This document shows, in pieces, positions 15,298 through 24,179 of a stretch of 64,000 nt of DNA (position 1 is the stretch's first letter; each line of letters starts with the position of its first letter). The DNA comes from JAICIG01 sp035532215 (GTDB lineage: Bacteria > Planctomycetota > Planctomycetia > Pirellulales > JAICIG01). The position numbers and the translations under genes were made by a program. Under the pieces are notes generated by a model. The model saw only the letters and a list, made by a program, of their open reading frames with translations, had not been told where the DNA came from and ran no database searches. The DNA is taken from contig DATKRK010000083.1 of the NCBI GenBank assembly GCA_035532215.1, positions 1-64,000 on the forward strand, given 5' to 3'.

Positions 15298-18138
15298 ATG
15301 GCTCGTTTTTCGACATGTTGGCTGGGGGTGTTGCTGCTGTCGGCGGTTGCGCCCAGCGGCGCGCGTGCGGCCGGTGCAGCCGACGACTTGGCGGCGGCGC
15401 GCAAGCTGTTTCTGACCGGCAAATACGCCGAGTCGCAGGAAGCTTATGAAAAGCTGGCGGACGGCAAGCCTGTCGAGGCGGCTCTCGGAATCGCCCGCTG
15501 CCTGGCCAGCGTCGGAAAGCGGGACGAAGCGGCGGCGATCCTTGAAGCGGCCGCGAAGAAACATTCCGAGGCGGCGGCGCTGGCGGCCGAGTTGGCCCGG
15601 CTGGCCTTCGAGCGCGGCGATTATCCGGCGGCGCAACTGGCGGCGGCAGCGGCCTTGAAGACCGATCCGGATCAACTGGCGGCGCGCTGGGTGCAAGCCG
15701 AATTGGCTCGCACGGCCGGCCGGCTCGACGAGGCCGACGCCGCTTACAAGCGGTTCGTCGACTATTACAATGGCCACGACGTCGATTCGCCCGACGACCT
15801 GCGCTATATCGGCCTGGCCGCGGCGCAGTTCGCCCGCTGGCATCGCTTGAGCAGCCAGTTCTCGTTTCTGGTCAACGACCTGTATCCCGACGCGATCAAG
15901 CTCGACGAGTCGTACTGGCCGGCTCACCTGGAAACCGGGTTGTTGTTTCTGGAGAAGTACAACCAGGCAGAGGCGAGCCGCTCGCTGAAGCAGGCGCTGG
16001 CCATCAATCCGAACTCGGCCGAAGTGCATGCGGCGCTGGCCGCGCTGGCGCTGCAGAATTTTCAATTGGACGACGCGCGGCGACTGGTCGAGCGGGCTTT
16101 GGAAATCGATCCCACGCTGCAACAAGCCTATGTCTGCCGCGCCGATTCTTATCTGTCGAACTACGAGGCGGCCGAGGCGATCGTCTCGCTCGAAAAGGGC
16201 CTGCCGCTCAACCCCGTCTCGGAATTGACGCTGGGCCGGCTGGCCGCGGCCTATGCGGCGGTCGATGGCTCGGAGAACGCGGCGCCCGACACGCGGCTGG
16301 GCACGCGGATCGCCGAAGTCGACGCGCGCAATCCGCACGCCGGCGAGTTTTACGAGTCGCTGGCCGCCGGGCTCGACCAGAGCCGCAAGTATCCGGCCGC
16401 CGCCCGCTACTATCGCGAAGCGGTCGAGCGGATGCCGCAGTTGACCTCGCCGCGCGGAGCGCTGGGGCTGATGCACATGCGGCTGGGCGACGAGGTCGAA
16501 GCCAAAAAGCTGCTCGACGAGTCGTTCGAGGTCGATCCGTTCAACGTCCGCGTGAGCAACAGCCTGAAGGTGCTGGAAGTGCTCGACGGTTACGCGATTC
16601 TCGAAACCGATCATTTCGTGCTGAAGTTCGACCGCGGGCAGGACGAGCTTCTGGCGCGCTACGCGGCCAGGTATCTGGAAGACGAAGTCTACCCGCAATT
16701 GGTCGAGCACTTCGCCTTCAAGCCCGAGGGCAAGTCGCTGTTCGAAATCTTTTCGCACGCCCGCAACACCAGCGGCCACGGCTGGTTCAGCGCGCGAATG
16801 GTCGGTCTGCCCGCCATTCATACGATCGGCGCCTGTGCGGGCAAGATGGTGGCCCTGGCCAGCCCGAACGACTTGAAGACCAAATTCAACTGGGCCCGCG
16901 TAGTGAAGCACGAGTTCGTCCACGTGCTGAATCTGCAGCAGACGCACTTCAACATACCGCACTGGTTCACCGAAGCGCTGGCCGTCGAGAGCGAGGGCTA
17001 TCCCCGGCCGCAAAGCTGGAACGATCTGCTCGCCGAGCGCGTGCCCAAGGGAGACCTGTTCAATCTCGACACGATCAATCTCGGCTTCGTGCGGCCCAAG
17101 TCGCAATTGGAGTGGAACCTGGCCTATTGCCAGGCTCAGCTTTACGCGCAGTGCATGCAGGCGACCTACGGCGACGACGCCTTGGCCAAGATGCTGGTCG
17201 CGTATCGCGATAACCTCGATACCCGCGGCGCGCTCAAGCGCTCCTTCGGCGTCGAGCAAGAAGCCTTCGAGCAAACGTATCTGGCCTTCGTCGAGCAAAT
17301 CACAGCCGGGCTGTCGACCAACGGGCAAGCGGTCGAAAAGAGCTTCTCCGACCTGGAAAAAGCCCGTGCCGCCAAGCCCGACGACAGCGAACTGACGGCC
17401 CAATTGGCCTACGCCCACTTGCAGCGAAAGCAGTATCCCAAGGCGGGCGAATTGGCGAAGGCGGCGCTCAAAGCCGACCCCGAGCAGCAGTTGGCCGTTT
17501 ACGTTTTGGCGCGCTTGAAGCTGCTCGTCGGCGAGACCGAGGAGGCGCTGGAAATGCTCGAAGGCGGCCTCGATCGCCAGGCGCCGCAGAAGAACCTGTT
17601 GAGCCTGCTGGCCGGACTGAAATTGAAGGCCAAACAGTACGACGCAGCGGCGGAGCTTTACGAACTCGGCGCCAGGCGCGAGCCGGGCGACCTCCAATGG
17701 ACCAAGTCGCTGGCCAAGGTCTATTTGCTGTCCGGCGACGACGAACGACTGGCGCCGCTGTTGGCGCGGCTGGCCCAAGCCGATCCGGACGATTTGAAAG
17801 TGCGAATGAAGCTGGCCCAAATAGCGCTGGCCAAAAAGGATTTCGCCGCCGCCGCCGATTGGGCGAACCAAGCCAACCAGATCGACGTACAAGACCCGGA
17901 GATTCACCGCGCCTGGGCCGAGGCGCTGGCCGGCGCCCGCGAGTTTGCAAAAGCCGCCGAAGAATACGAAACGGCCGTCCGCCTGGCGCCCGACGACGAA
18001 GATTGCCGTCTGGCGCTGGCCGAAACGTGGCGCCAGGCCGGCCAGCCGGCCAAGGCCCGGCAAGCGTTGGAAGCGCTGTTGAAGAAGTCGCCCGACCACG
18101 AAGGCGCCCGGGCCATGCTGGAGAAACTCAAACCTTGA
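15298..18138 (+). CDS. TPR protein with gluzincin (peptidase MA-like) domain
   Basis: A 946-residue exported protein: signal peptide at 1-25 (ending GARAAGA), many tetratricopeptide repeats (about 30-420), then a metallopeptidase-like domain. That domain contains HEFVH at 538-542 and, downstream, the helix HWFTEALAVESEGY, whose Glu would be the third zinc ligand. A second TPR block (about 690-946) closes the protein. The HExxH...E arrangement fits gluzincins of the peptidase-MA type, common in planctomycetes. The substrate is unknown; TPRs suggest it works in a protein complex outside the cytoplasm. The stop overlaps the next gene as TTGA. Confidence 0.8.
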   Translation: MARFSTCWLGVLLLSAVAPSGARAAGAADDLAAARKLFLTGKYAESQEAYEKLADGKPVEAALGIARCLASVGKRDEAAAILEAAAKKHSEAAALAAELARLAFERGDYPAAQLAAAAALKTDPDQLAARWVQAELARTAGRLDEADAAYKRFVDYYNGHDVDSPDDLRYIGLAAAQFARWHRLSSQFSFLVNDLYPDAIKLDESYWPAHLETGLLFLEKYNQAEASRSLKQALAINPNSAEVHAALAALALQNFQLDDARRLVERALEIDPTLQQAYVCRADSYLSNYEAAEAIVSLEKGLPLNPVSELTLGRLAAAYAAVDGSENAAPDTRLGTRIAEVDARNPHAGEFYESLAAGLDQSRKYPAAARYYREAVERMPQLTSPRGALGLMHMRLGDEVEAKKLLDESFEVDPFNVRVSNSLKVLEVLDGYAILETDHFVLKFDRGQDELLARYAARYLEDEVYPQLVEHFAFKPEGKSLFEIFSHARNTSGHGWFSARMVGLPAIHTIGACAGKMVALASPNDLKTKFNWARVVKHEFVHVLNLQQTHFNIPHWFTEALAVESEGYPRPQSWNDLLAERVPKGDLFNLDTINLGFVRPKSQLEWNLAYCQAQLYAQCMQATYGDDALAKMLVAYRDNLDTRGALKRSFGVEQEAFEQTYLAFVEQITAGLSTNGQAVEKSFSDLEKARAAKPDDSELTAQLAYAHLQRKQYPKAGELAKAALKADPEQQLAVYVLARLKLLVGETEEALEMLEGGLDRQAPQKNLLSLLAGLKLKAKQYDAAAELYELGARREPGDLQWTKSLAKVYLLSGDDERLAPLLARLAQADPDDLKVRMKLAQIALAKKDFAAAADWANQANQIDVQDPEIHRAWAEALAGAREFAKAAEEYETAVRLAPDDEDCRLALAETWRQAGQPAKARQALEALLKKSPDHEGARAMLEKLKP

Positions 18139-18491
18139 CCCACGAAGAAGCATCGCCGGCGAAGCGAGCGGCCCCTGCGCCGCCCGCCGACATCACGCTC
18201 GCCCAGTTCCAGCGGCTGATCCGCGACATGTACCTCGAAAAGGACCTGGCGCGCGGCGTCGACGGCACGTTCATGTGGCTGATGGAGGAGGTGGGCGAGC
18301 TGGCCAGTTGCCTGCGCAACGGCACGCACGAAGAACGGCTCGGCGAGTTCGCCGACGTGCTGGCCTGGCTGACCACGATCGCCAACGTGGTCGGCGTCGA
18401 TCTCACCGAGGCCGTACAGCGGAAGTACGGCGTCGGCTGTCCGGGCTGCGGCCAGATCGTCTGCCGCTGCGCCGACGAGGAGAAGCCGTGA
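18135..18491 (+). CDS. MazG-like nucleotide pyrophosphohydrolase
   Basis: A 118-residue protein with the all-alpha NTP-pyrophosphohydrolase (MazG) metal motif: EEVGELASCLRNGTHEERLG followed by EFADVLAWL, i.e. EExxE then ExxD. These enzymes hydrolyse (d)NTPs to monophosphates and pyrophosphate, often cleaning non-canonical nucleotides. The C-terminus adds a CPGCGQIVCRC cysteine cluster that could bind zinc. The start is taken as TTG at 18135, overlapping the upstream stop. The first ATG, at 18228, would remove the first helix (ITLAQFQRLIRD), so the rare start is more likely. The TGA overlaps the next ATG by one base. Confidence 0.8.
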   Translation: MTHEEASPAKRAAPAPPADITLAQFQRLIRDMYLEKDLARGVDGTFMWLMEEVGELASCLRNGTHEERLGEFADVLAWLTTIANVVGVDLTEAVQRKYGVGCPGCGQIVCRCADEEKP

Positions 18492-20761
18492 TGTCTGCAA
18501 TGAACCACCAGCTAAAGCTGGTGGCAAACAGGTCAACAGACGGTCGCTCGTCTGGCGACGGACGCCAGCTTCAACCGCGCTCCTGCCATTCGGCGGTTTG
18601 CTCGGCACTTGTCCTGTTCATTGCAACTTGCTTTGCATCGCCTGCAGCAGCCGCCGATCAAAAAGGCGCCGTCTCCAACATCCGCGTTGGTTTCGCCGGG
18701 CAGTACCGCGTCGGCTGCTGGACGCCGGTCGAAGTGGAGCTGCAAGGCGGCGAGAGCGACCTGCAAGGCTGCGTTGAATTGACCGCGCCCGACGGCGATG
18801 GCTTGGCGAGCGTCGTGACCTCCGACGAACTGACGCTGCCGGCCGGGCAAACCTCGCGGGAGTTGATGTACGTCAAATTCGGCCGGCTCGAAAGCCCTCT
18901 GAAAGCGGCCTTTCGCGCCAACGGCGAAATCGCCTTCAGCCGCGCGTTCGTCGCGGGGGCCGAAGCTTCGCCGCTGTCGCGGGCCTTGCCCTCGGCCGAA
19001 CGGTTGATCGTGCAGCTTGGCTCGCCCATCGGCATCGAAGCGGTCTTGGCCCAACAGCGACGCGACTCGCCCGACCACGCCGCTCTGGCCGTCGTCTCGC
19101 AGGCCAGCGAACTGCCGGCGCGCTGGTTCGGCTACGAGAGCGCCGATACGGTCGTGCTATCGGCGGACGATCAGTTGTACGCAGACTTTCAACGCGATCC
19201 CCAGCGCGTGCGGGCTTTGGAAGAATGGCTGGAGAAGGGCGGGCGGCTGATCTTCGCGCCCGGCGCTTCGGCGCTGCGTTCGCTGCAGCCCGACAGCCTG
19301 GTGGCGCGTTTGGCCCCTGGAACCTTCGAGGGCCTCGTCTCGCTGCAAAGGACGGGCTCGTTGGAAACGTATACGGGCAGCGCCGTACGCATCGAACTGC
19401 GGCGCAGCGGCGGCTTGCAGATCGCGCGGCTGTCGGATTGGAAGGGCGCCGCCGAAGTCCGCGAAGGCGATTTGCCGCTGGTGGTGCGTTCGCCCCGCGG
19501 CTTCGGCCGCGTAACTTTCATCGCTTTGAATCTCGGTCAGGGGCCGCTGGCGGCCTGGCCGGGACGCACCGAATTCGTCAAGCGGCTGCTGGGCGGGCAT
19601 TTCCGTCGCGAGCACCAGGACGAGCAGCATCTGGGCCGCGGTCCGGCGACGCACTTGGGCCTGACCGATCTGGCCGGGCAGTTGCGCGGCGCGCTCGATC
19701 AATACGCCGAAGTGGAATTGGCGCCGTTCTGGTTGGTGGCCGGTTTGATCGTCGTCTATTTGCTGCTGATCGGGCCGATCGATTTTTTCCTGCACCGCCG
19801 CCTGACGCGGCGCATGGGCCTGACCTGGCTGACGTTTCCCTTCTGGGTGCTATTGTTCAGCGCCGGGGCCTATTGGGGCGCCGGCCGGTTGAAGGGCGAC
19901 ACGCTGCGCGTCAACCAGGTCGACCTGGTCGATTTCGACGTGGCCAGCCAGCGCGTGCGCGGCACGACCTGGCTGAACGTGTTCAGTCCCGAAACGAGGC
20001 TCTACGATCTGTCGCTGGCGCCGCGGCTGCCGGCCGTCGACCCGGCGGAGCCGACCGAGACGCTCTGGTCGTGGATGGGCATGCCGGGGCCGGTGCTGGG
20101 GGGCATGGAGCAAACCGCCGCGTTTTCCGCGAATACGCTGCAGGCCTACCGCTTTTCGCCGGCGCTCGACGAAACGTCCGGCACGCCGATCCCGGTCTGG
20201 TCGACCAAGGGCTTCACGGCCCGCTGGCAGTGCCAGGCCTCGCCGCGGCTGGAATCACGACTGACGGCCGGCATCGACGGCATGGCCGCAGGCCGCATCA
20301 CCAGCCGGCTCGGCGCGCCGCTGACCGACTGCCTGCTGATCAGCGGCCGCTGGGCCTACAAGATCGGCGAACTCGCGCCCGGGCAGACCGTCGTGGTGCG
20401 GCCCGGCGAACAGCGAGACTTGCAGGCGGTGCTCAAGGATTTCAAGATGGTGAAAGAGGAAAAGAACCTGGTGCAGATTTCCACCCCGTACAATCAGGCC
20501 GGCTTCGACATCCGCTCGATCTTGCAGCAGATGACGTTCTACGACGCCGCCGGCGGACGGCGCTACACCGGCCTGGCGAATCGCTACCAGGAATTCGTCG
20601 ATCTGAGCGACCATCTCGAGCTGGGCCAGGCCATCCTCTGGGGCGTCACGAGCGAACGGCCGACCGAGCTGGAAAACGAGGGCAAGCCGCTGGCCGGCGC
20701 CAGCCAGCGACACTGGACCTTCTACCGTTTCGTGCTGCCCTTGGAGTCGAAGTCGTCGTGA
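18491..20761 (+). CDS. Exported/membrane protein, probable ABC-transporter partner
   Basis: A 756-residue protein. A hydrophobic export segment lies near residues 38-57 (CSALVLFIATCFASPAAAA), late because 35 residues precede it. A large beta-rich extracytoplasmic part follows. Two membrane helices occur near residues 418-437 (PFWLVAGLIVVYLLLIGPID) and 448-465, joined by the basic loop HRRLTRRMG. A further long domain closes the protein. I do not recognise a named family with certainty; position and topology suggest a partner of the ABC ATPase encoded next, with which it overlaps (GTGA). The leader codons include a palindromic repeat at 18505-18524, so the true start may be uncertain. Confidence 0.65.
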   Translation: MSAMNHQLKLVANRSTDGRSSGDGRQLQPRSCHSAVCSALVLFIATCFASPAAAADQKGAVSNIRVGFAGQYRVGCWTPVEVELQGGESDLQGCVELTAPDGDGLASVVTSDELTLPAGQTSRELMYVKFGRLESPLKAAFRANGEIAFSRAFVAGAEASPLSRALPSAERLIVQLGSPIGIEAVLAQQRRDSPDHAALAVVSQASELPARWFGYESADTVVLSADDQLYADFQRDPQRVRALEEWLEKGGRLIFAPGASALRSLQPDSLVARLAPGTFEGLVSLQRTGSLETYTGSAVRIELRRSGGLQIARLSDWKGAAEVREGDLPLVVRSPRGFGRVTFIALNLGQGPLAAWPGRTEFVKRLLGGHFRREHQDEQHLGRGPATHLGLTDLAGQLRGALDQYAEVELAPFWLVAGLIVVYLLLIGPIDFFLHRRLTRRMGLTWLTFPFWVLLFSAGAYWGAGRLKGDTLRVNQVDLVDFDVASQRVRGTTWLNVFSPETRLYDLSLAPRLPAVDPAEPTETLWSWMGMPGPVLGGMEQTAAFSANTLQAYRFSPALDETSGTPIPVWSTKGFTARWQCQASPRLESRLTAGIDGMAAGRITSRLGAPLTDCLLISGRWAYKIGELAPGQTVVVRPGEQRDLQAVLKDFKMVKEEKNLVQISTPYNQAGFDIRSILQQMTFYDAAGGRRYTGLANRYQEFVDLSDHLELGQAILWGVTSERPTELENEGKPLAGASQRHWTFYRFVLPLESKSS
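18505..18524. repeat. 20-base palindrome inside the leader-coding region
   Basis: CCACCAGCTAAAGCTGGTGG is a near-perfect hairpin (9-base arms around a 2-base centre) located in the first codons of the 756-residue protein. It resembles short palindromes scattered through planctomycete genomes. It could fold in mRNA right at the start and lower translation. Confidence 0.75.
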
Positions 20762-21684
20762 TTGAAACCCGCGATCTCACCAAGAAATACGGCGATCTGT
20801 TCGCCGTCCGCCAACTCGACATCAAGCTCGAGGCGGGCGACGTGTTCGGCTTCATTGGCCCCAACGGCTCGGGCAAAACGACCACCATGAAGATCCTGGC
20901 CACGCTGTTGAACCCGACCTGGGGCGAGGCCTACGTTTGCGGTTATTCGATTTACACCAAGCCCAAGGAAATCCGCCGCCTGATCGGCTACATGCCCGAC
21001 TTCTTCGGCGTGTACGACGACATGAAGGTCATCGAGTACCTCGAGTTCTTTGCCGCCGCCTACCGCATCAAGGGGGCCAAGCGGCGCAAGGCCTGCGACG
21101 ACATGCTCGACCTAGTCGATCTGGGCTACAAGCGCGAGGCGCTCGTGACCAGTCTCTCGCGCGGCATGACGCAGCGGCTCGGCCTGGCCCGCGTGCTGTT
21201 GCACGATCCGCAGGTGTTGCTGCTCGACGAGCCGGCCAGCGGCCTCGATCCGCGGGCCCGCATCGAAATTCGCGGGCTGCTCAAAGAGCTGCGCAAAATG
21301 GGCAAGACGATTATGGTTTCCAGCCACATCTTGCCCGAGCTGGCCGACATCTGCAACAAGATCGGCATCATCGAACGGGGCGAGCTGCTGGTGAATTCCG
21401 ACGTCGAGGAAGTCATGCGCCGCGTGCGGCGGCAGCCGATCTTGAAGGTCGGCGTGATCGGCGACATGGAAGGCGCGGCAAAGGTGCTGGAAGGCCAGGA
21501 CAACGTCGAAAAGGTCGCCTTGACGAACGGCGTCGTCACGGTCACGATGGCCCCCGGCACGTCCGATTACAGCGGTCTGCCCAGCGCGTTGATCGGCGCC
21601 GGGTACAAATTGACGCTGTTCAAGGAAGAAGAAGTCAACCTGGAAACGGCGTTCATGGAATTGACCAAGGGCATCACGGCGTAG
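20758..21684 (+). CDS. ABC transporter ATP-binding protein (ABC-2 type)
   Basis: A 308-residue ATPase: Walker A GPNGSGKTT near 36-44, signature LSRGMTQRLG near 137, Walker B VLLLDEPASGLD near 156, and the switch histidine in VSSHI. A C-terminal extension of about 90 residues is typical of ABC-2 export ATPases. It starts at GTG 20758, overlapping the previous TGA. No ABC-2 permease is encoded next to it: downstream lie two DUF2007 proteins, and upstream a protein with only two helices. The permease may be elsewhere or the upstream protein may fill that role; the transported substrate is unknown. Confidence 0.92.
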   Translation: MIETRDLTKKYGDLFAVRQLDIKLEAGDVFGFIGPNGSGKTTTMKILATLLNPTWGEAYVCGYSIYTKPKEIRRLIGYMPDFFGVYDDMKVIEYLEFFAAAYRIKGAKRRKACDDMLDLVDLGYKREALVTSLSRGMTQRLGLARVLLHDPQVLLLDEPASGLDPRARIEIRGLLKELRKMGKTIMVSSHILPELADICNKIGIIERGELLVNSDVEEVMRRVRRQPILKVGVIGDMEGAAKVLEGQDNVEKVALTNGVVTVTMAPGTSDYSGLPSALIGAGYKLTLFKEEEVNLETAFMELTKGITA

Positions 21685-21725
21685 CCGCTCGCCGGTTCGG
21701 AAAGGCTCACGAGGAGGGCGCCGCC

Positions 21726-22517
21726 ATGCCGGAACTGAATTCGACGGTCACCGTCTTGCCTTCGTCGTCGGCCGCGGGCATCGTGCGCCAGCAACTCGAG
21801 GCGGCGGGAATCGAAAGCGCCGTCGTCGAAGCCGACGGGGCCTTCCAATTGCGGGTGGCCGAGGGCGATTTTTCACGGGCCATGCGACTGCTGTTTCCCA
21901 TGCCTTCCGCGGAAAAGGCCGAGGCGATCGCCGGTCTTCAGGCTGCGCCTTGGAAGTGCGCTCACTGCGGCGAGCAAGTGCAGCCGACGAGCAACGTCTG
22001 CTGGTCCTGCGGAAAACCGAGAGCCGGGGCGGCGGCCGCAGCGCCTGCGGAGATATCGCCGCCCGCGCCGCCCACCTTCCCGTATCCGACGCCGCCTGCG
22101 GTTGAATTGCCTCCTCCCCCGGCGCCAGCACCACCGCCTCCACAGCCGCCGGCGGAAACGGCCGCGGCGCTGGAAGCTGCTTTTAGTGGCAGCGACAGCG
22201 AAACGGGCAAGCCGGAGGCGTTAGCCTCCGTGTCGTCGAGCATGGCCGCCACGCCGCAAAACCAGGAGGCTGACGCCTCCCGCTCGCCGGCTGCGCCGCG
22301 TGAGTCGTCAAGCGGCGGCCAACCCACCCCGCCGAAGCATCAGCAGCCAGAGCCGGCAAAGCCGGCGGCAGCGTCGCTCGCAGGGACGCCGCGAAAACGG
22401 ACCGCGCGCGCTCCGACGATCGAGGAGCCGAACCCCTGGCGAGAGCCTTGGCTGATCGGAATCTGGGTGTTTCTCGGGCTGGCGATTTGCCTGATCGCCT
22501 GGCTGGCGCTACGGTAG
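21726..22517 (+). CDS. DUF2007 zinc-ribbon membrane-anchored protein (copy 1)
   Basis: A 263-residue protein. Residues about 8-65 form a DUF2007-type domain (RQQLEAAGIESAVVEADGAF). Next is a zinc ribbon with two CxxC pairs, WKCAHCGEQVQPTSNVCWSC (about 78-97). A long Pro/Ala-rich linker (about 100-235) and one C-terminal membrane helix (LIGIWVFLGLAICLIAWLAL) complete it. GAGGAG precedes the ATG. DUF2007 proteins have no defined role; a signal-sensing or adaptor function is only a guess. Two palindromic repeats (22214-22229, 22265-22280) lie in the linker. The copy downstream has the same length and plan. Confidence 0.75.
   Translation: MPELNSTVTVLPSSSAAGIVRQQLEAAGIESAVVEADGAFQLRVAEGDFSRAMRLLFPMPSAEKAEAIAGLQAAPWKCAHCGEQVQPTSNVCWSCGKPRAGAAAAAPAEISPPAPPTFPYPTPPAVELPPPPAPAPPPPQPPAETAAALEAAFSGSDSETGKPEALASVSSSMAATPQNQEADASRSPAAPRESSSGGQPTPPKHQQPEPAKPAAASLAGTPRKRTARAPTIEEPNPWREPWLIGIWVFLGLAICLIAWLALR
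22214..22280. repeat. Two coding-region palindromes in a protein linker
   Basis: GGAGGCGTTAGCCTCC (22214-22229) and GGAGGCTGACGCCTCC (22265-22280) are perfect or near-perfect hairpins 35 bases apart, both within the proline-rich linker codons of the first DUF2007 gene. They look like short palindromic elements tolerated in a disordered segment. Confidence 0.7.
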
Positions 22518-22537
22518 TTTTACTTGAGGGGGCGGCC

Positions 22538-23329
22538 ATGTCTCGCGAACCTCGCATCGTAGGCTCTTTCGCCACGCCGGTTGAGGCCGACGCCGTTCGC
22601 GCATTGCTCGAAGCCGAAGGCATCCACGCGCGGTTGGCCGACGAAGCCACCGTCGGCATGAATTGGCTGCTTGGCAACGCGGTGCGCGGCGTCAAGATCC
22701 TGGTCGCCGACGACGACCTCGCCCGCGCGGTGCAAATCGTTTCGGAAGCTGCAGATGCCGCCCGCGAAGTCGCGCATCGCATCAATGCGCCGCCCGATTG
22801 GAAGTGCTCGTTGTGCGGCGAGGAGGTCGAGGGCGATTTCGCGGTTTGCTGGTCGTGCGGGGCGACGCGCGACGGCGCCGCCGATCCGGGATTCGAAAAG
22901 GACGTCGAGCCGGCAGAGGCTTCCCCGGCGGCGGCTGCAAAATCCGATTCGGCCGAGCGGGATGATGACGCCGCGGAAGACGAAACGCCCGTCGCCCGCA
23001 GCGACGAGTCGAATCCCTTTCGCGCTCCGTCGGCGCCGCTCGTCGGAGTGCCGCAAGAGGCTGCGGCGGAAGATGACGAGTACTTTTCGGAAGAGGACGA
23101 AATTGCGTTTCGCGCCTGGAAGGCGTCAGTCCTTGGCTTTTTCTACTGTCCTGGGTTGTTGCACCTATACTCAACTTGGCTGCTGGTCTCGCTCGCCCTC
23201 AACGGGCGGCGGCTCGGCCGGAAGGCTGGGCGACGCTGTGTGTTCGCGTGGGTCATCAATTTGGCGGTCGTCGCTCTTGTCGGGGCCCAGCTTTACTGGT
23301 GGTTGGACGATTTATTTCGATTCGATTGA
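22538..23329 (+). CDS. DUF2007 zinc-ribbon membrane protein (copy 2)
   Basis: A 263-residue tandem paralogue. The DUF2007 domain (about 5-75) contains FATPVEADAVRALLEAEGIH. The zinc ribbon WKCSLCGEEVEGDFAVCWSC follows (about 88-107), then an acidic Ala/Glu/Asp-rich linker. Near the C-terminus are two hydrophobic segments, one at VLGFFYCPGLLHLYSTWLLV and one at VINLAVVALVGAQLYWWL. It differs from copy 1 in having an acidic rather than proline-rich linker and two helices rather than one. GAGGGGGC lies upstream. It ends 13 bases before the convergent TIM-barrel gene. Confidence 0.75.
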   Translation: MSREPRIVGSFATPVEADAVRALLEAEGIHARLADEATVGMNWLLGNAVRGVKILVADDDLARAVQIVSEAADAAREVAHRINAPPDWKCSLCGEEVEGDFAVCWSCGATRDGAADPGFEKDVEPAEASPAAAAKSDSAERDDDAAEDETPVARSDESNPFRAPSAPLVGVPQEAAAEDDEYFSEEDEIAFRAWKASVLGFFYCPGLLHLYSTWLLVSLALNGRRLGRKAGRRCVFAWVINLAVVALVGAQLYWWLDDLFRFD

Positions 23330-23342
23330 TTCGAACTGACGA

Positions 23343-24179
23343 CTACTGCCGAGGCTTAATCGCCGTAAACTCGCGCACGCGATTGGCGATGGCCGGCTCG
23401 ACGGGCAGCCGCTCCATGCTGCTGGCGCCGTAGAAGCCAACGATCCCTTCGGTGCGATCGAGGATGTACTGCGCGTCGGCCGGTTCGGCGATCGGCCCGC
23501 CGTGGCAGAGCACCAGAATCTCCGGGCGTACGCGCTTCGCCGCGTCGTGCATGGCTTGCACGCGGGCGACCGATTCGTCGAGCGAAAGGGCGGTCGAGGC
23601 GCCGATGCTGCCTTTGGTCGTCAGGCCCATGTGCGGAATCAGAATATCGGCGCCGGCTTCGGCCATCGCCCGAGCTTCGTCGGGGTTGAAGGCGTAGGGC
23701 GTCGTCAGCAGGTTCATCTCGCGGGCCAGGCGAATCATGTCGACTTCCAAGCCGTAGCCCATGCCGGTCTCTTCCAGGTTGACGCGAAACACGCCGTCGT
23801 AGAGCCCAACCGTGGGAAAATTCTGCACGCCCGAGAAGCCCGCCTGCGCCACGTCGCGCAAGAAGAGTTTCATCAGCCGGAAGGGGTCGGTGCCGCACAC
23901 GCCGGCCAGCACGGGCGTGTGCCGGACGACCGGCAGAACCTCGCGGGCCATGTCCATCACGATCGCGTTGGCGTCGCCGTAGGGCATCATGCCGGCCAGC
24001 GAGCCTCGGCCGCCCATGCGAAAGCGGCCCGAGTTGTAGATCACCAACAAATCGATGCCGCCCGCCTCCGACATCTTGGCGCTGAGGCCCGTGCCGGCGC
24101 CGCCGCCGATGATCGGCTTGCCTTGGGCCACTTTCGCCCGCAGCCGGGCCAGGATGTCTTCGCGTTCGAAGAGACTCAT
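23343..24179 (-). CDS. PEP-hydrolase-like TIM-barrel protein
   Basis: A 278-residue protein of the phosphoenolpyruvate-hydrolase-like TIM-barrel family (PF09370 type). Key segments are KPIIGGGAGTGLSAKMSEAG near the N-terminus, LVIYNSGRFRMGGRGSLAG, PVLAGVCGTDPF, the FSGVQNFPTVGLYDG strand-loop and VLCHGGPIAEP near 230. The barrel is of normal length. Relatives are found as domains of regulators or as free enzymes; the reaction is not established here. The start at 24179 is preferred over the longer frame because conserved sequence begins at MSLFERED. It stands alone on its strand. Confidence 0.8.
   Translation of the reverse strand: MSLFEREDILARLRAKVAQGKPIIGGGAGTGLSAKMSEAGGIDLLVIYNSGRFRMGGRGSLAGMMPYGDANAIVMDMAREVLPVVRHTPVLAGVCGTDPFRLMKLFLRDVAQAGFSGVQNFPTVGLYDGVFRVNLEETGMGYGLEVDMIRLAREMNLLTTPYAFNPDEARAMAEAGADILIPHMGLTTKGSIGASTALSLDESVARVQAMHDAAKRVRPEILVLCHGGPIAEPADAQYILDRTEGIVGFYGASSMERLPVEPAIANRVREFTAIKPRQ

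Noticed and set aside
15196..18153. Long minus-strand reading frame of about 985 codons opposite the TPR-gluzincin gene
   Set aside because: It is antisense to a gene with clear domains, has repetitive hydrophobic/arginine-rich content without motifs, and arises from GC-rich codon bias.
19225..20757. Upstream extension of the ABC ATPase frame, giving an 819-residue protein
   Set aside because: Only the part from 20758 has ATPase sequence; the upstream part is a shadow of the 756-residue membrane protein.
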